Assembly: GCF_030908385.1 (NCBI RefSeq)
Contig: NZ_CP133091.1
Coordinates: forward strand, 1,384,501 to 1,448,500
Reading direction: 5' to 3'
Source of the DNA: Mangrovimonas sp. YM274
GTDB taxonomy: Bacteria; Bacteroidota; Bacteroidia; Flavobacteriales; Flavobacteriaceae
DNA: 64,000 nucleotides
Shown: one piece after another, positions 1 through 10,608 of the stretch
How the letters are laid out: each line of letters starts with the position of its first letter
How positions within the stretch are numbered: position 1 is the stretch's first letter
Position numbers and translations under genes: made by a program
The notes under the pieces: generated by a model
Told to the model about the DNA's origin: nothing
Seen by the model: the letters and a program-made list of their open reading frames with translations, nothing else
The model's database searches: none

Positions 1-1
1 C

Positions 2-3000
2 ATTAGCCTTTTGGATGTTACAGGTACCTATACTGATTTAGTTCATGCCGTTTATAGTAATGCATGTGGTTCCTTAAATATGGTTTCTGGTAGTTGCTCC
101 AATCCCAATGACAGTATGGTTACAGGGCTTTCTGTTGGGCAAACATATTTTATACAAGTGTATTCCTGGGCAGATTCAAGTACTTTAAGTCAACAGCCAA
201 CTATTGTCGATTTTGATATTTGTGTTGGAGCTCCGCCATCAAACGACGACCCCTGTAACGCCATTGCATTGGATGTTTCTGGTGACTGTATGAGTGCTTA
301 TGGAAACACTCTTTTTGCAACAGATTCCAACATCAGCAGTGCAAACTGCAATACGTCTGGAGATGACGATGATATCTGGTTTAGTTTTGTGGCTCAAGAG
401 ACATCTCACTCTATTAACATTGAAAATGTCTCCGGAAATACAACCAATTTATTCCATGCTGTATACGAAGGTAGTTGCGGAAGTCCTGCCAGTATGCCTT
501 TGTGTTCATTTCCTAACAATAGTACAGCTACAGGGTTAATCCCTGGGGCTACATATTATGTTCAAGTTATGACTTCTAGCGTTGGTAATTATAATGCGAG
601 TTTTGAGATTTGTACCATTCCATTGGTATCTCCCTGCTCAAATCCCTCAACCCTTCCTGAGTTATCATGTAGTACAAATGAGACTGCCTTTATAACTGGG
701 GGGACTGGTTTTTTTGATAATAACCCCTGCGGATCTTGGGATCTTGAGGGGCAAGAAGCTTTGTACACTTTTACCCCTTCCGTTACGGCAGAATACAGTA
801 TATCACAAATTTCAACCTCTGGGTCGGGGAGTGATGCTCATATTAACTATTTGTATAAGGAAGCCAATGACGGATGTAATGCTAACAACTGGAACTGTAT
901 AGCGCATTTGGAAGGAAATGATCAAGGGAGCTCTACATTCACGCTTACTGGGGGCGTAACCTATTATATATTATTGGATACTGAAACGACGTCAAGTAAT
1001 AATGTCACCTTTCAAATAAGTTGTCCTCCTCAATGCGGTGATAGTTTTTACGATTCAGGAGGAATTTCTGCAAATTATTCAAATAATGAAAGTCGAAGTA
1101 TTACAATTTGTCCAGAAACTGAAGGCTCTGATGTAACGGTTACTTTTACTAGTTTTCAAGTAGAGGGGGCGGGAGCTAATTATTGTTTCGATAATTTGAG
1201 AGTTTATGATGGACCTGATGACACGTTTCCTCAAATAACCCCAGCAAGCTTGGGCTTGGGACCAGGAACGGATGGGTTCTGTTATCAGTCACCTACAGAT
1301 GGAACTGCCAACCTCGTGGGGCAGTCCATCACAGCAACAAATGCAAATGGGTGTCTTACATTTGTGTTTACTTCCGATGGTACAACAACGCTCAGTGGTT
1401 GGGAAGCTGAGGTAAGTTGCTGTACTGTGTGGAACGGATCTGTCAATACAGATTGGAACGTCGCGGAAAATTGGTCCCCAAGCGAAGTGCCAACTTTGGA
1501 AGACTGTATCGTTATTCCAGACAATATCACTACTCCAAACGATCCAATTTTAGTGTATGCAGAGAATACCATTGCACCTCAGCCAGGGTATGGTTTAAGT
1601 TTAACGTTAAAAGATAATGCCTATTTAGAGCTTGATAGTTCGGAGTTGATAATTGATAAATGGATTGATGTTCAAGGAAGCGCCGTTTTCAATATAAAAA
1701 ACAATGCAAGCCTAATGCAAATTGATGACAACAATCTTAACACCGGAAACATATATGTGCAACGAGCACCAAATTCCAACTTTTCGAGCGTTAATGGTTT
1801 GGAATATGTGTATTGGTCTAGTCCTGTAAATGACTTTAATGTAGGGGATGTTTCTCCTGGAACCGGTTCAGGCTTGATTTTTGAATGGAACCCTACAGTG
1901 TCAGGTTATGGAGTGGGTAATCATGGGTATTGGGAAAATGCCTCAGGCATCATGACAAAGGGGAAAGGGTACGCTATTAGAGGGCTTTCTGGGACATCAG
2001 AAACGGTTCCAAATAATTTAACCCCTGCTACAGAAATTACTGTAACGCCTCATACAGTATTGTTTTCGGGTGAAGCAAATAACGGAGTTATTGAAATGCC
2101 CATTCAACAAGGTGGATATAATGAGGTTGGAGATCCCGGGTATCAAGGAAATAGTTCTTTGGGAACCTTGGCATACAATGACGACGACAATTGGAATTTA
2201 ATAGGAAATCCCTATCCTTCCGCAATTTCTTCCGATGCCTTTGTGGCCTATAACACCGATATCAATGGAACAGTGTACCTATGGCAGCATGAGGCTTTAC
2301 CTAGTGCAGACGTAGGAGATCCTTTTTATGAAGATTATGTTTATAACTACTCGGCGGACAATTATATAGAATATAATAGTTCAGGGTCTAACCCTCCCGG
2401 ATATGATGATTTACATATTGCCTCAGGTCAAGGTTTTTTCGTTTTGATGAACCATAGCACTACGGTTTTAAATTCCACAGTTACGTTTAATAATAGTATG
2501 AGAACATATTCTTCAGAATATAATAACAGTACTTTTTTTAGGCAAAACAATACAAATTCCAATACTCAAGATACGGACAGTGCAGATGAAACTATGTTGA
2601 TTGAACGCCACAGAATTTGGTTAAATCTGTCCAATTCAAACAATATTGCAAATACGCTACTATTGGGATATATACAAGGAGCTACCAATAATTTTGACCG
2701 TTTGTACGATGGCTTTGAAGTAACCTCTACCGATTTAAGTTTCTATACCATCAATAGCGATGATAATCTGTCCATTCAAGGACGTTCACTTCCTTTTAAT
2801 CAGGACGATACCATTCCTCTTGGCATGTATTTACCAGCGGACGATATTTTTAGCATAGCCATTAATTCTCTGGATGGTTTGTTTGTGGATGAGGGAAAAG
2901 GCATCTATTTAGAGGATACCTATTTAAATACCATTCACGATTTAAAACAGTCACCATATAGCTTTTCGGGTAATTTGGGGTTGGTCAATGATAGGTTCAT

Positions 3001-3280
3001 TTTAAGATTTACCGGGAACACCTTAACCAACGCTGAATTCAATTTGGGAACTATCATGATTTCTGCGCCGGAAGGAGAATATATTAAAATCAGTTCAGGG
3101 AAGGATGTTGTTTCCAGTGTGACGGTTTATGATATACTAGGGAGAGTGATCATAACTAGGACGGACATAAATAAGCAGCAGCTAACCTTAAATAAGACTA
3201 ACAAAACCTCTGGAGTTTATTTTGTAAAAGCTGTTTTGGCCAATGGTATTGAAAAAACACAGAAAGTCATACTTAAATGA
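2..3280 (+). CDS. Large secreted T9SS type A cargo protein, 5' partial
   Basis: The reading frame is open from the first bases of the window, so the N-terminus and signal peptide lie outside it. The visible part has about 1,092 residues. Its N-terminal third holds Cys-containing beta-sandwich repeats resembling pre-peptidase C-terminal domains: the first visible stretch (TDLVHAVYSNACGS) matches the next copy (TNLFHAVYEGSCGS). A CUB-like domain follows at about residues 345-475. Next comes a module beginning WNGSVNTDWN, common in flavobacterial surface proteins. The last 75 or so residues form a type A sorting domain (VYDILGRV, then SGVYFVKAVL, ending KVILK). The protein should be exported by Sec, moved across the outer membrane by T9SS and anchored or released. 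Its ligand cannot be read from the sequence; adhesion or glycan binding is only a guess. Confidence 0.85.
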   Translation: MSLLDVTGTYTDLVHAVYSNACGSLNMVSGSCSNPNDSMVTGLSVGQTYFIQVYSWADSSTLSQQPTIVDFDICVGAPPSNDDPCNAIALDVSGDCMSAYGNTLFATDSNISSANCNTSGDDDDIWFSFVAQETSHSINIENVSGNTTNLFHAVYEGSCGSPASMPLCSFPNNSTATGLIPGATYYVQVMTSSVGNYNASFEICTIPLVSPCSNPSTLPELSCSTNETAFITGGTGFFDNNPCGSWDLEGQEALYTFTPSVTAEYSISQISTSGSGSDAHINYLYKEANDGCNANNWNCIAHLEGNDQGSSTFTLTGGVTYYILLDTETTSSNNVTFQISCPPQCGDSFYDSGGISANYSNNESRSITICPETEGSDVTVTFTSFQVEGAGANYCFDNLRVYDGPDDTFPQITPASLGLGPGTDGFCYQSPTDGTANLVGQSITATNANGCLTFVFTSDGTTTLSGWEAEVSCCTVWNGSVNTDWNVAENWSPSEVPTLEDCIVIPDNITTPNDPILVYAENTIAPQPGYGLSLTLKDNAYLELDSSELIIDKWIDVQGSAVFNIKNNASLMQIDDNNLNTGNIYVQRAPNSNFSSVNGLEYVYWSSPVNDFNVGDVSPGTGSGLIFEWNPTVSGYGVGNHGYWENASGIMTKGKGYAIRGLSGTSETVPNNLTPATEITVTPHTVLFSGEANNGVIEMPIQQGGYNEVGDPGYQGNSSLGTLAYNDDDNWNLIGNPYPSAISSDAFVAYNTDINGTVYLWQHEALPSADVGDPFYEDYVYNYSADNYIEYNSSGSNPPGYDDLHIASGQGFFVLMNHSTTVLNSTVTFNNSMRTYSSEYNNSTFFRQNNTNSNTQDTDSADETMLIERHRIWLNLSNSNNIANTLLLGYIQGATNNFDRLYDGFEVTSTDLSFYTINSDDNLSIQGRSLPFNQDDTIPLGMYLPADDIFSIAINSLDGLFVDEGKGIYLEDTYLNTIHDLKQSPYSFSGNLGLVNDRFILRFTGNTLTNAEFNLGTIMISAPEGEYIKISSGKDVVSSVTVYDILGRVIITRTDINKQQLTLNKTNKTSGVYFVKAVLANGIEKTQKVILK

Positions 3281-3601
3281 TGTTCATTTTTCATTATGTC
3301 CCGATATCTGAAAAATATGCAAGTCATCGGTTGAAATTTTTAAAAGCCTGAATGGATCCTCTGAATTCCCCTAGCAGCATGCAGTTTTAGTAGTTTTGCA
3401 GTAGTGTTTTTTTAGCCTTTTACAGCTCCTCAAAGCTATTTTTACTCTTGTGGTTGAGACACGCGATTTACTAGCTTGGCAAAATTCTGGATCCACTAAT
3501 AAAGGAGTTTCAAAAATAATTATCGCGCTTTCAACTTACAACAAAACCCTTTTTAACAGAGATCAGTAAAAGGTCTAATTTATTAACACTAACATTTTTT
3601 T
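3281..3601. other. Intergenic region between two T9SS cargo genes
   Basis: This 321-bp stretch has no convincing ORF and no strong terminator hairpin after the first gene. A -7-like element TAGTTTTG lies at 3391-3398 on the plus strand. If it is used, the downstream gene would have a leader of nearly 200 nt. I see no -33 element at the usual 19-21 bp spacing, so the promoter call is weak. Confidence 0.4.
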
Positions 3602-6019
3602 ATGAAAAGATTTACTTTGCTATGTCTAGCGATACTTTGCTCGACAGTTTCTTATTCAATTTATGCCCAAAATCAATGTGATTTTAAACTAGTAATGATG
3701 GATTCCTATGGTGATGGGTGGAATGGTAACACCATAGATGTTTTAGTTGATGGTGCTGTAGTTTTAGATAATATTCAACTTTACGGTAATCAAGGAGGCG
3801 GATATTCCTATGCCGCGTATTTTTCTGTAACTGATGGTTCCAATATTACTACGATCTGGAATGGTGGAGGATATTGGCCCGGAGAAGTATCCTATGAGAT
3901 TTATGATAACAATAATACTTTGCTGGGCTCAGGTGATTCAGCACATCAAATAAATATTGAGAACTCTTTATGCTATGTGCCACTAAATGCCAGTATTGGG
4001 GAGTCTTGTTACACAGTCTATAACGGCTATGATCCTCAAGAATGTGTGGAGCTTTCCGTAAATGTAGAAGGAGGTACAGGTAGCTATAATGTACTATGGA
4101 GCACGGGAGAGACTACACAAACCATTACGGTTTGTCCTTCGGAAGAAACAGCATATTTCGTAGCGGTATCTGATGCGTATGAAGTCATAAATGAAACTGC
4201 CACGGTTTTGGTGGTGGATGTCGCTTGTAGTAATAATGCGAACAATGGTAAAGTGCTTATTTGCCATATAGATGAGGAAGGAAATTATTCTACGTTGTGT
4301 GTCTCTTCCAATGCTGTAGAGAATCATTTGGCCCATGGTGATTCACTTGGGGCGTGTGACAGTATCACCTGCGATACACCTCCGGCTTGCGATATTACTG
4401 TTGTATCACCTGAAAATGGAACAGTTGAGGCTTCCATAAATCAAGAAATTTCTTGGACGGCAGCCTCAGGAATAGTTGGTGGCTATTATATATCTATTGG
4501 AACAACTTCTGGGGGCAACGATGTTTTAGATAGCTATGATGTAGGGAATGCCTTAAATTATGATGGCGGTAGTTTTGATTATAACACGACCTATTATGTT
4601 GCGGTTACGCCTTATAATGTTAATGGTAGTGCTAGCGGTTGTATGGAATATAGTTTTTCAACCATGGAAAACCCATGCTATAGAGCGATACCGATAGGGT
4701 GTGCAGAAACTGTGATGGGAAGCACTGTGGGAGCTCCCATTAATGAAGGTATGTATTGTGATTATAACAATTTAGGGCAATCTGGAGGAGTTTGGTATAC
4801 TTTTCAAACTAATGATCCCAACATGAAAGTAACGATAGATACCGATGGTTCTGGATATGATACACGTCTAGGATTATTTAAAGGTAGTTGTGATGCCTTA
4901 GAGTGTGTGGATGCCGACAATGATTCTGGAGCAGGCTTGAACTCTAAAATAAATTTTGATGCCGAAGTAGGCACCCTATATTACATTTATGTAACAGGCG
5001 ATAATTCTGAAGGGGCATACAATCTTAACGTATCCTGTTTAGATACTTCACCTGTTATGGTATCCTGTGGGACTTCTGTAAATAATGAATACTGTTATTC
5101 CGACAACGATACCACAGTGTTTACTTATACTAGTTCAGAAGGACTTCCTTTGGAAATTGTTGTGAACGCCGGGTATGTAGAAAATAATTGGGATGAATTT
5201 ATTGTTTTGGATTCCGATGGTGTTACCCAATTGTATAATGGTTATGGAAATTATGGGGCTTTGGCAGGGTTGACTTTTGAAAGTACGGGTGATACAATTT
5301 CTGTAATGATTCAATCAGACTCCAGTACAAGTTGTAGTACTCGAGGTTATGTGTCATTAAATTATAATATTAATTGTGTCATTCCTTGTGGCTATGAATC
5401 TGTAGAAACGTATTGTTATGGAAATAATGAGAACAACCAGTTCTCTTATACAAGTACTGATGGTTCACCAGTGCATGTAGCGTTTATGGCAGGAAGTATT
5501 GAAACCAACTATGATGAACTCAGGATTTTGGATTCCGATGGTACTACGGTTCTGTTCAATAGCAACAATCCTTATACTTCAAACCTTTCGGACGTAAGTG
5601 TTGAAAGTACGGGGGATACAATCATTTTCGATATTTCTTCAGATGTCAGCGTGTCTTGTGGAAGTGGATCTCGATCTCAATGGGAATACTTAGTGTCTTG
5701 GGGCTGTCCAAACGATCAGGAAAACGTATCGAGAATGGTGGCTCCTTTAGTTGATGAAACGGAATCTATGGAAGATTGGACACTGTTCCCTAATCCAACA
5801 AGTAACGGCCAGGTGACTTTAAATTTGGCTAATTATGTGGGGCAATCTATGAATGTAAAAGTAAATGATGTTAGGGGTAAAGTTACTTTTGAAGAAACCA
5901 TAGAACGTTTAGCATCTCCCAAATTAGAGATAGCTCTAGATAAGATTCCTTCCGGAATGTATTTTGTTACAATAACTAATGATGGAAAAACCTTCACTAA
6001 AAAATTAATCGTTAAATAA
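3602..6019 (+). CDS. Secreted multidomain T9SS type A cargo protein
   Basis: This is a complete 805-residue protein with a Sec signal peptide (residues 1-22, ending before AQNQC). Residues 25-127 carry a DSYGDGWNG motif typical of secreted beta-sandwich modules. Around 215-255 is a Cys/His segment containing LICHIDEEG and HLAHGDS, a pattern common in Bacteroidota surface proteins. A fibronectin-III-like part spans about 262-355 and a pre-peptidase-like domain about 358-480. Two tandem CUB-like copies (about 488-600 and 600-705) share the phrase LDSDG. The last 75 residues are a type A sorting domain ending TKKLIVK. It is probably a non-enzymatic surface or matrix protein; no catalytic motif was found. 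It follows another T9SS cargo gene on the same strand but across 321 bp, so it is likely transcribed separately. Confidence 0.85.
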   Translation: MKRFTLLCLAILCSTVSYSIYAQNQCDFKLVMMDSYGDGWNGNTIDVLVDGAVVLDNIQLYGNQGGGYSYAAYFSVTDGSNITTIWNGGGYWPGEVSYEIYDNNNTLLGSGDSAHQINIENSLCYVPLNASIGESCYTVYNGYDPQECVELSVNVEGGTGSYNVLWSTGETTQTITVCPSEETAYFVAVSDAYEVINETATVLVVDVACSNNANNGKVLICHIDEEGNYSTLCVSSNAVENHLAHGDSLGACDSITCDTPPACDITVVSPENGTVEASINQEISWTAASGIVGGYYISIGTTSGGNDVLDSYDVGNALNYDGGSFDYNTTYYVAVTPYNVNGSASGCMEYSFSTMENPCYRAIPIGCAETVMGSTVGAPINEGMYCDYNNLGQSGGVWYTFQTNDPNMKVTIDTDGSGYDTRLGLFKGSCDALECVDADNDSGAGLNSKINFDAEVGTLYYIYVTGDNSEGAYNLNVSCLDTSPVMVSCGTSVNNEYCYSDNDTTVFTYTSSEGLPLEIVVNAGYVENNWDEFIVLDSDGVTQLYNGYGNYGALAGLTFESTGDTISVMIQSDSSTSCSTRGYVSLNYNINCVIPCGYESVETYCYGNNENNQFSYTSTDGSPVHVAFMAGSIETNYDELRILDSDGTTVLFNSNNPYTSNLSDVSVESTGDTIIFDISSDVSVSCGSGSRSQWEYLVSWGCPNDQENVSRMVAPLVDETESMEDWTLFPNPTSNGQVTLNLANYVGQSMNVKVNDVRGKVTFEETIERLASPKLEIALDKIPSGMYFVTITNDGKTFTKKLIVK

Positions 6020-6045
6020 CCAAGATTTAATCAGAAGAGAGTATT

Positions 6046-6082
6046 AAAAAAGGCGTTTCATAATTTGTGAAACGCCTTTTTT
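6046..6082. terminator. Bidirectional intrinsic terminator
   Basis: A 9-bp stem, GGCGTTTCA with TGAAACGCC (6052-6060 and 6068-6076), is flanked by an A-run on the left and a T-run on the right. It lies between the convergent T9SS cargo gene and the acyl-CoA ligase gene, so it can serve both. Confidence 0.85.
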
Positions 6083-6106
6083 GTTGTTTGTTATTGATAG
6101 TTAGTT

Positions 6107-7876
6107 TTAACCATAAATTTTTTGGTATAGATCCTTATAGATATCTTGGATGATGTTTCGTCTCATTTTCATGGTAGGGGTTAGATGCCCACCTTTAATA
6201 GACCATTCGTCTGGAGTAAGTTCGAAACGTTTAATTTGTTCCCATTTTCCAAATTTGGCATTACATTTATCTACTTCTTGTTGAATTCTATCAATCACTT
6301 CTTTAGAAGTATAAATGGCTTCGTTGGTGGGGTCTATTTTTTTACCTTTATATTTAATCCATTCTTTGATGAATTCAAAATTAGGTTGAATAAAAGCGGC
6401 TGGCATTTTTTGGCCTTCACCAATGACCATCACCTGCTCAATAAAGCGGGATTGTTTTAACTCATTTTCTAATAGGGTAGGAATAACGTACTTTCCACCA
6501 GAGGTTTTAAACATTTCTTTTTTCCTCCCAGTAATTTTTAAGAAGCCTTCGTCATCAATTTCTCCTTTATCACCAGTATGAAAGTAATCGCCAGTCATGA
6601 CCGATGCTGTTTTTTCAGGGTCCTTATAATATCCTTTCATAACATTAGGGCCCTTAATAAGGATTTCACCATCCTCGGCAATTTTAACCTCCACATTTTG
6701 TATAGGTATACCAACGGTTCCCACTTTAAACATGTTGTCTGCATATTTGCCTACAGCAACCACAGGAGAGGTTTCTGTTAGGCCATAACCTTCCATCACT
6801 TTCATGCCTGCAGCACAAAATAAGCGGATAAGTCTTGGTTGCAGTGCAGCACTTCCAGAAACCATAGTGTTTAACTCACCACCCAGTGCTTCTTGCCATT
6901 TACTGAAAACTAATTTTCGAGCAATGTTTAATTTGAAATGATACCAACCTCCATTTTTATTATAGGGTTGCCATTGTTCGCCTATGTATACAGCCCAGAA
7001 AAATATCTTTTGTTTTAAAGGTGATAATTCTTCGGCTTTGTGAACTATTTTGTCATAAACTTTTTCCAATAAGCGAGGGACCACACTCATTAAATGAGGT
7101 TTTATCTCTTTGGCATTATCCCCAATCTTATCTAAACCTTCAGCAAAATAAATCGAAGCACCCATGTATTGGTAAACGTATATCAATAAACGTTCAAAAA
7201 TATGACAGATAGGTAAAAAGCTTAGAACTCTAGTGCCTGCTCCAGAAATAGGAAGTCTAGGAACACTATCCAATGCATTGCTTACAATATTTTTGTGGGT
7301 TAACATTACTCCTTTGGGTTTCCCTGTTGTTCCAGAGGTGTAAATAATGGTCGCCAAATCTTCAGGCAAAACCTCCTTTTTACGGTCTTCAACTTCTTGT
7401 TGGTTGCTTTCGTCTTCCCCTAGTTTTAGTAACTCAGAGTAATGTCTGCATCCTTTAATGCGGTTAAAGGAGTAGACTTTTTTTACTTTGGTATTGTGTT
7501 TTATGGTATTGACCTTGTCCAAAACTTCTTCATCCGATACGAAACAATAAATAGCTTCACTATGATTAAGTACATATTCATAATCTTCGGGAGAAATGGT
7601 AGGGTAGATAGGGATATTTTGTGCGCCTACCTGAAGCACACCAATATCCATAATATTCCATTCCGTTCTATTGGTAGATGAAATAACGGCAATCTTGTCG
7701 TTTTTTTGAACGCCTAATTTAAGTAATGCTCTACTAATGGCATTAGCCTTATCTATATAATCCTTGGTTGAGGTTGCTTCCCATTTACCATCGTATTTGG
7801 TAATCAGGGCATCTTCAAGGTTGTATTGTTCCAATTGGTAGTATGGAAAATCAAAAAGTCTTGTAATTGCTGTCAT
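6107..7876 (-). CDS. Long-chain fatty acid--CoA ligase (AMP-forming)
   Basis: The 589-residue protein belongs to the ANL adenylating superfamily and activates fatty acids to acyl-CoA through an acyl-AMP intermediate. The phosphate-binding motif YTSGTTGKPKG is at residues 179-189. GYGLTETSP, the HTGDKGEID aspartate motif and the C-terminal GRKKEMFKTSGGKYV hinge and lysine region follow in the expected order. The length fits the long-chain class better than acetyl-CoA synthetases. There is no signal peptide, so it is cytoplasmic or peripherally membrane-bound. It is monocistronic: it converges on the T9SS gene and is separated from cydB by 265 bp. Chain-length preference cannot be read from sequence. 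Confidence 0.9.
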   Translation of the reverse strand: MTAITRLFDFPYYQLEQYNLEDALITKYDGKWEATSTKDYIDKANAISRALLKLGVQKNDKIAVISSTNRTEWNIMDIGVLQVGAQNIPIYPTISPEDYEYVLNHSEAIYCFVSDEEVLDKVNTIKHNTKVKKVYSFNRIKGCRHYSELLKLGEDESNQQEVEDRKKEVLPEDLATIIYTSGTTGKPKGVMLTHKNIVSNALDSVPRLPISGAGTRVLSFLPICHIFERLLIYVYQYMGASIYFAEGLDKIGDNAKEIKPHLMSVVPRLLEKVYDKIVHKAEELSPLKQKIFFWAVYIGEQWQPYNKNGGWYHFKLNIARKLVFSKWQEALGGELNTMVSGSAALQPRLIRLFCAAGMKVMEGYGLTETSPVVAVGKYADNMFKVGTVGIPIQNVEVKIAEDGEILIKGPNVMKGYYKDPEKTASVMTGDYFHTGDKGEIDDEGFLKITGRKKEMFKTSGGKYVIPTLLENELKQSRFIEQVMVIGEGQKMPAAFIQPNFEFIKEWIKYKGKKIDPTNEAIYTSKEVIDRIQQEVDKCNAKFGKWEQIKRFELTPDEWSIKGGHLTPTMKMRRNIIQDIYKDLYQKIYG

Positions 7877-8141
7877 TTACTGTTTAAGAAAATTGAAGTC
7901 CTGCAAAATATAAAATAAATACAGGTTTTCAAATTGAATTATTTATAGGGCTAAATTTCTAAATTTCTTAATAATTGAGCCATTTCATTCCAAACTTAAT
8001 AAAAATCTCGACATCTTTGAGTATTGTCCAACTATTGTTAGTGTGTAAATAGGCTTTCATACAAATTATTTTTTTAAATATAGTTTGAAGACCGGTTTTG
8101 ATATGGTCAATCAGAAAATAGCAACCCTAATTTTATGTTTT

Positions 8142-9179
8142 CTAATAACTGGTCTCATCCAAGGTCACTTTTCCTCTAAATGTTCTATAGACAAATAAGG
8201 TGTATCCCAACACCAAAGGAGTTCCAATGGCTACAATGGTGAGCATAATTTGCATGGATTTGGTAGAGGATGCCGCATTGTAAATATCAATATGGTATTT
8301 ATCGTCTATGGAGGACATCAACAAATTAGGATATAATTCAATGGCCACCAAAACCAAAGACAGTGCAATGGTCAACGACGAAAAAAAGAAGGCGAGTTTA
8401 TAACGTTTTTTTGAGGCTAACCTTGGTAGATTGGCAATGCTTAAAAACACCATTAAAGGTACCACGAACAAACTGGGATTACTTTTAAAATCATCGGAAA
8501 GATGCGGTATGTAAATAAGGGTGTATAAAGTTGTAATGCCAAAACAAACCATAAAAAATATCATTCCTTTTTTAAGGAGTTTAGTGAGCTGTTCAAACAT
8601 TTTGCCTTCCGTTTTTAATAATAGATAAATCGCGCCATGGGCCATAAACAATGACAAGGTTGTAAGTCCGGTCATGATGGCATAGGGATTCAAAAATTCC
8701 AAAAGGCCATCTCCTTGATAAAGATAATTTTCTCCTATTTGAATGCCTTGTAGCACATTGCCAAGAACCACCCCCAATAAAAAAGCCAACATAATGCTGG
8801 AAATGCTATAACAGGTATCCCAAAGGGTTTTCCACCATTTCATGTGTTCTTTTCCTCTAAATTCAATAGCAATAGCTCTAAAAATGATAAACACTAAAAA
8901 GAGCATAAAGGGGATGTACAGCGACGAGAAAAAGGTTGCGTACATTAATGGGAAGCCAGCAAAAAGGGCGCCACCCCCAATGACCAACCAAACCTCGTTG
9001 CCATCCCAAACAGGGCCAACTGCGTTAAGAGCCACTCTTCGGTCTAATTCTTTTTTGAAGAAGAGATGCCAAGCCCCAGCTCCAAAATCAAAACCGTCCA
9101 ATATGGCGTAGCCAGAAAACAAACCTCCTACAACCAAAAACCACCAAGTGGGATAATCTATGCCTAAAAATGTGTCCAT
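8142..9179 (-). CDS. cydB: Cytochrome bd quinol oxidase subunit II
   Basis: The 345-residue polytopic membrane protein has the CydB landmarks GFDFGAGAWHLF (residues 29-40) and GPVWDGNEVWLV (55-66), followed by about eight hydrophobic segments. With CydA it forms the high-affinity bd-type terminal oxidase, which reduces oxygen to water with electrons from menaquinol or ubiquinol. This supports respiration at low oxygen and resistance to oxidants. It starts 12 bp after the cydA stop on the same strand and is certainly co-transcribed. No CydX-like small transmembrane ORF follows it. I see no clear hairpin terminator just downstream. Confidence 0.95.
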   Translation of the reverse strand: MDTFLGIDYPTWWFLVVGGLFSGYAILDGFDFGAGAWHLFFKKELDRRVALNAVGPVWDGNEVWLVIGGGALFAGFPLMYATFFSSLYIPFMLFLVFIIFRAIAIEFRGKEHMKWWKTLWDTCYSISSIMLAFLLGVVLGNVLQGIQIGENYLYQGDGLLEFLNPYAIMTGLTTLSLFMAHGAIYLLLKTEGKMFEQLTKLLKKGMIFFMVCFGITTLYTLIYIPHLSDDFKSNPSLFVVPLMVFLSIANLPRLASKKRYKLAFFFSSLTIALSLVLVAIELYPNLLMSSIDDKYHIDIYNAASSTKSMQIMLTIVAIGTPLVLGYTLFVYRTFRGKVTLDETSY

Positions 9180-9191
9180 ATTGAGAGAAGT

Positions 9192-10568
9192 TTAACCAGT
9201 TATTGCTTGTGAAATGTCTTTGGTCAACGGACGGTCATCGGTTTCGGATTCGTCGTAGGGACCATGTTTAATTTTCTTGTTGAGAAGGTATAGAAACAGA
9301 ACTAGGAGTAATGCATATACCACTAAGAAAAGGATCAATGAAAATAAAATTTGACTGTCAGTAACCGATTGAGAGAAGGCTTGGGACGTGCGTAGCAAGC
9401 CATAAACCACCCAAGGTTGTCTCCCCATTTCTGCAGCAAACCACCCTACTTGATTGGCTATTTGAGGCAGAAATACTGCAAACACAAATACCCAAAGTAA
9501 CCAGCGACGTCTAAAAAGTTTGCCTTTCCACCATAAAAAGCAGGCATAAAGGGTCAAGGCAATAAGGGTCATACCAATGGCTACCATAATATGATAGAAC
9601 TGGAACACAGCATTTACTTGAGGGGGGCGCTCATCTTCGGGAAATGCGTTTAGTCCAGTTACCGGTGTTTTAAAATCGTAATCCAATAAAAAGGAAAGTC
9701 CTCCGGGAATTTTTAGTCCGCTTACTTTTTGAGTTTCTTTGTTTACCCATCCAAAAATATAGAGATCTGCCGGAGCCGAGGCTTCAAAATGCCCTTCCAA
9801 AGCGGCCAATTTTGCTGGTTGATTTTGGGCAACGCCTTCAGCAGAATGGTGCCCCGTAAATAACTGCCCAAGAGAAAATACCGTAGCCACCACCAAGGCA
9901 ATTTTAAAGGCTTTTCGGGAAATACGCACATAGCGACGTCTTATTAAATAATAAGCATGGACGCTCAGCACTAAAAAGGAACCAGCCAAAAAGGCTCCCA
10001 ACCATACATGTAACAAGCGATCCACGCTGGAAGGGTTGAATACCATGGCCCAAAAATCTGTTATTTCGGCCCGGGCCAGCATACCTTCTCCAACAATGTG
10101 ATATCCTGCAGGGGTTTGTTGCCAGCTATTGGCTACCACAATCCAAACTGCGGAAAACATGGAACCAAAAAACACGCCAATGGTAGCCACCAAATGCACC
10201 CAAGGCTTCACGCGGTTCCAACCAAAAAGAAGGACGCCCAAAAAACCACTTTCCAAGGCAAAGGCAAAAATACCCTCGGCAGCCAAGGCACTCCCAAAAA
10301 TATCGCCTACATATCTGGAATAGACCGCCCAATTGGTGCCGAATTCAAATTCCATGACTATGCCGGTTACTACGCCTATTCCGAAGGTGAGTGCAAAGAT
10401 TTTGGTCCAAAATTTAGCCAAGATATGGTATTCGTCTTGTTTGGTTTTGATGTAAAGTCCTTCAAAAATTACAAGCAACAATCCTAAACCGATACTAAGG
10501 GGAGGATAGATGTAATGGAAGGCAATGGTAAATGCAAACTGGATTCTGGCGAGTATTTCGGTATCCAT
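9192..10568 (-). CDS. cydA: Cytochrome bd quinol oxidase subunit I
   Basis: The 458-residue protein keeps the expected CydA residues: His18 (haem b595 ligand), Glu98 and Glu106 (proton path in [12 protein letters not shown]), His187 and Met328 (haem b558 ligands by position), Lys253 and Glu258 of the quinol loop, and GRQPW at 382-386. The periplasmic quinol loop is short compared with the 522-residue E. coli protein, so it is the short-Q-loop type. It is the first gene of the cydAB pair. An inverted repeat sits just upstream of its start and may be an operator. The MscS-like gene upstream on the same strand is 161 bp away and is probably a separate unit. Confidence 0.95.
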   Translation of the reverse strand: MDTEILARIQFAFTIAFHYIYPPLSIGLGLLLVIFEGLYIKTKQDEYHILAKFWTKIFALTFGIGVVTGIVMEFEFGTNWAVYSRYVGDIFGSALAAEGIFAFALESGFLGVLLFGWNRVKPWVHLVATIGVFFGSMFSAVWIVVANSWQQTPAGYHIVGEGMLARAEITDFWAMVFNPSSVDRLLHVWLGAFLAGSFLVLSVHAYYLIRRRYVRISRKAFKIALVVATVFSLGQLFTGHHSAEGVAQNQPAKLAALEGHFEASAPADLYIFGWVNKETQKVSGLKIPGGLSFLLDYDFKTPVTGLNAFPEDERPPQVNAVFQFYHIMVAIGMTLIALTLYACFLWWKGKLFRRRWLLWVFVFAVFLPQIANQVGWFAAEMGRQPWVVYGLLRTSQAFSQSVTDSQILFSLILFLVVYALLLVLFLYLLNKKIKHGPYDESETDDRPLTKDISQAITG

Positions 10569-10587
10569 AGGTGTGATCCGTTTTGTG

Positions 10588-10608
10588 TTGATTAATCAAA
10601 AGTGATCA
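10588..10608. promoter_or_regulatory. Palindromic operator candidate upstream of cydA
   Basis: A perfect 12-bp palindrome, TTGATTAATCAA (10588-10599), is followed by TGATCA (10603-10608), about 20 nt before the cydA start codon. The half-site TTGAT resembles CRP/FNR-family half-sites, but the arms are 2 bp apart rather than the classical 4. Its use for oxygen or redox control is inference only. Confidence 0.35.

Noticed and set aside
7968-8060. A 30-codon minus-strand ORF just downstream of cydB, in the place of cydX
   Set aside because: The peptide has no transmembrane helix and no CydX-like residues; it is most likely chance.
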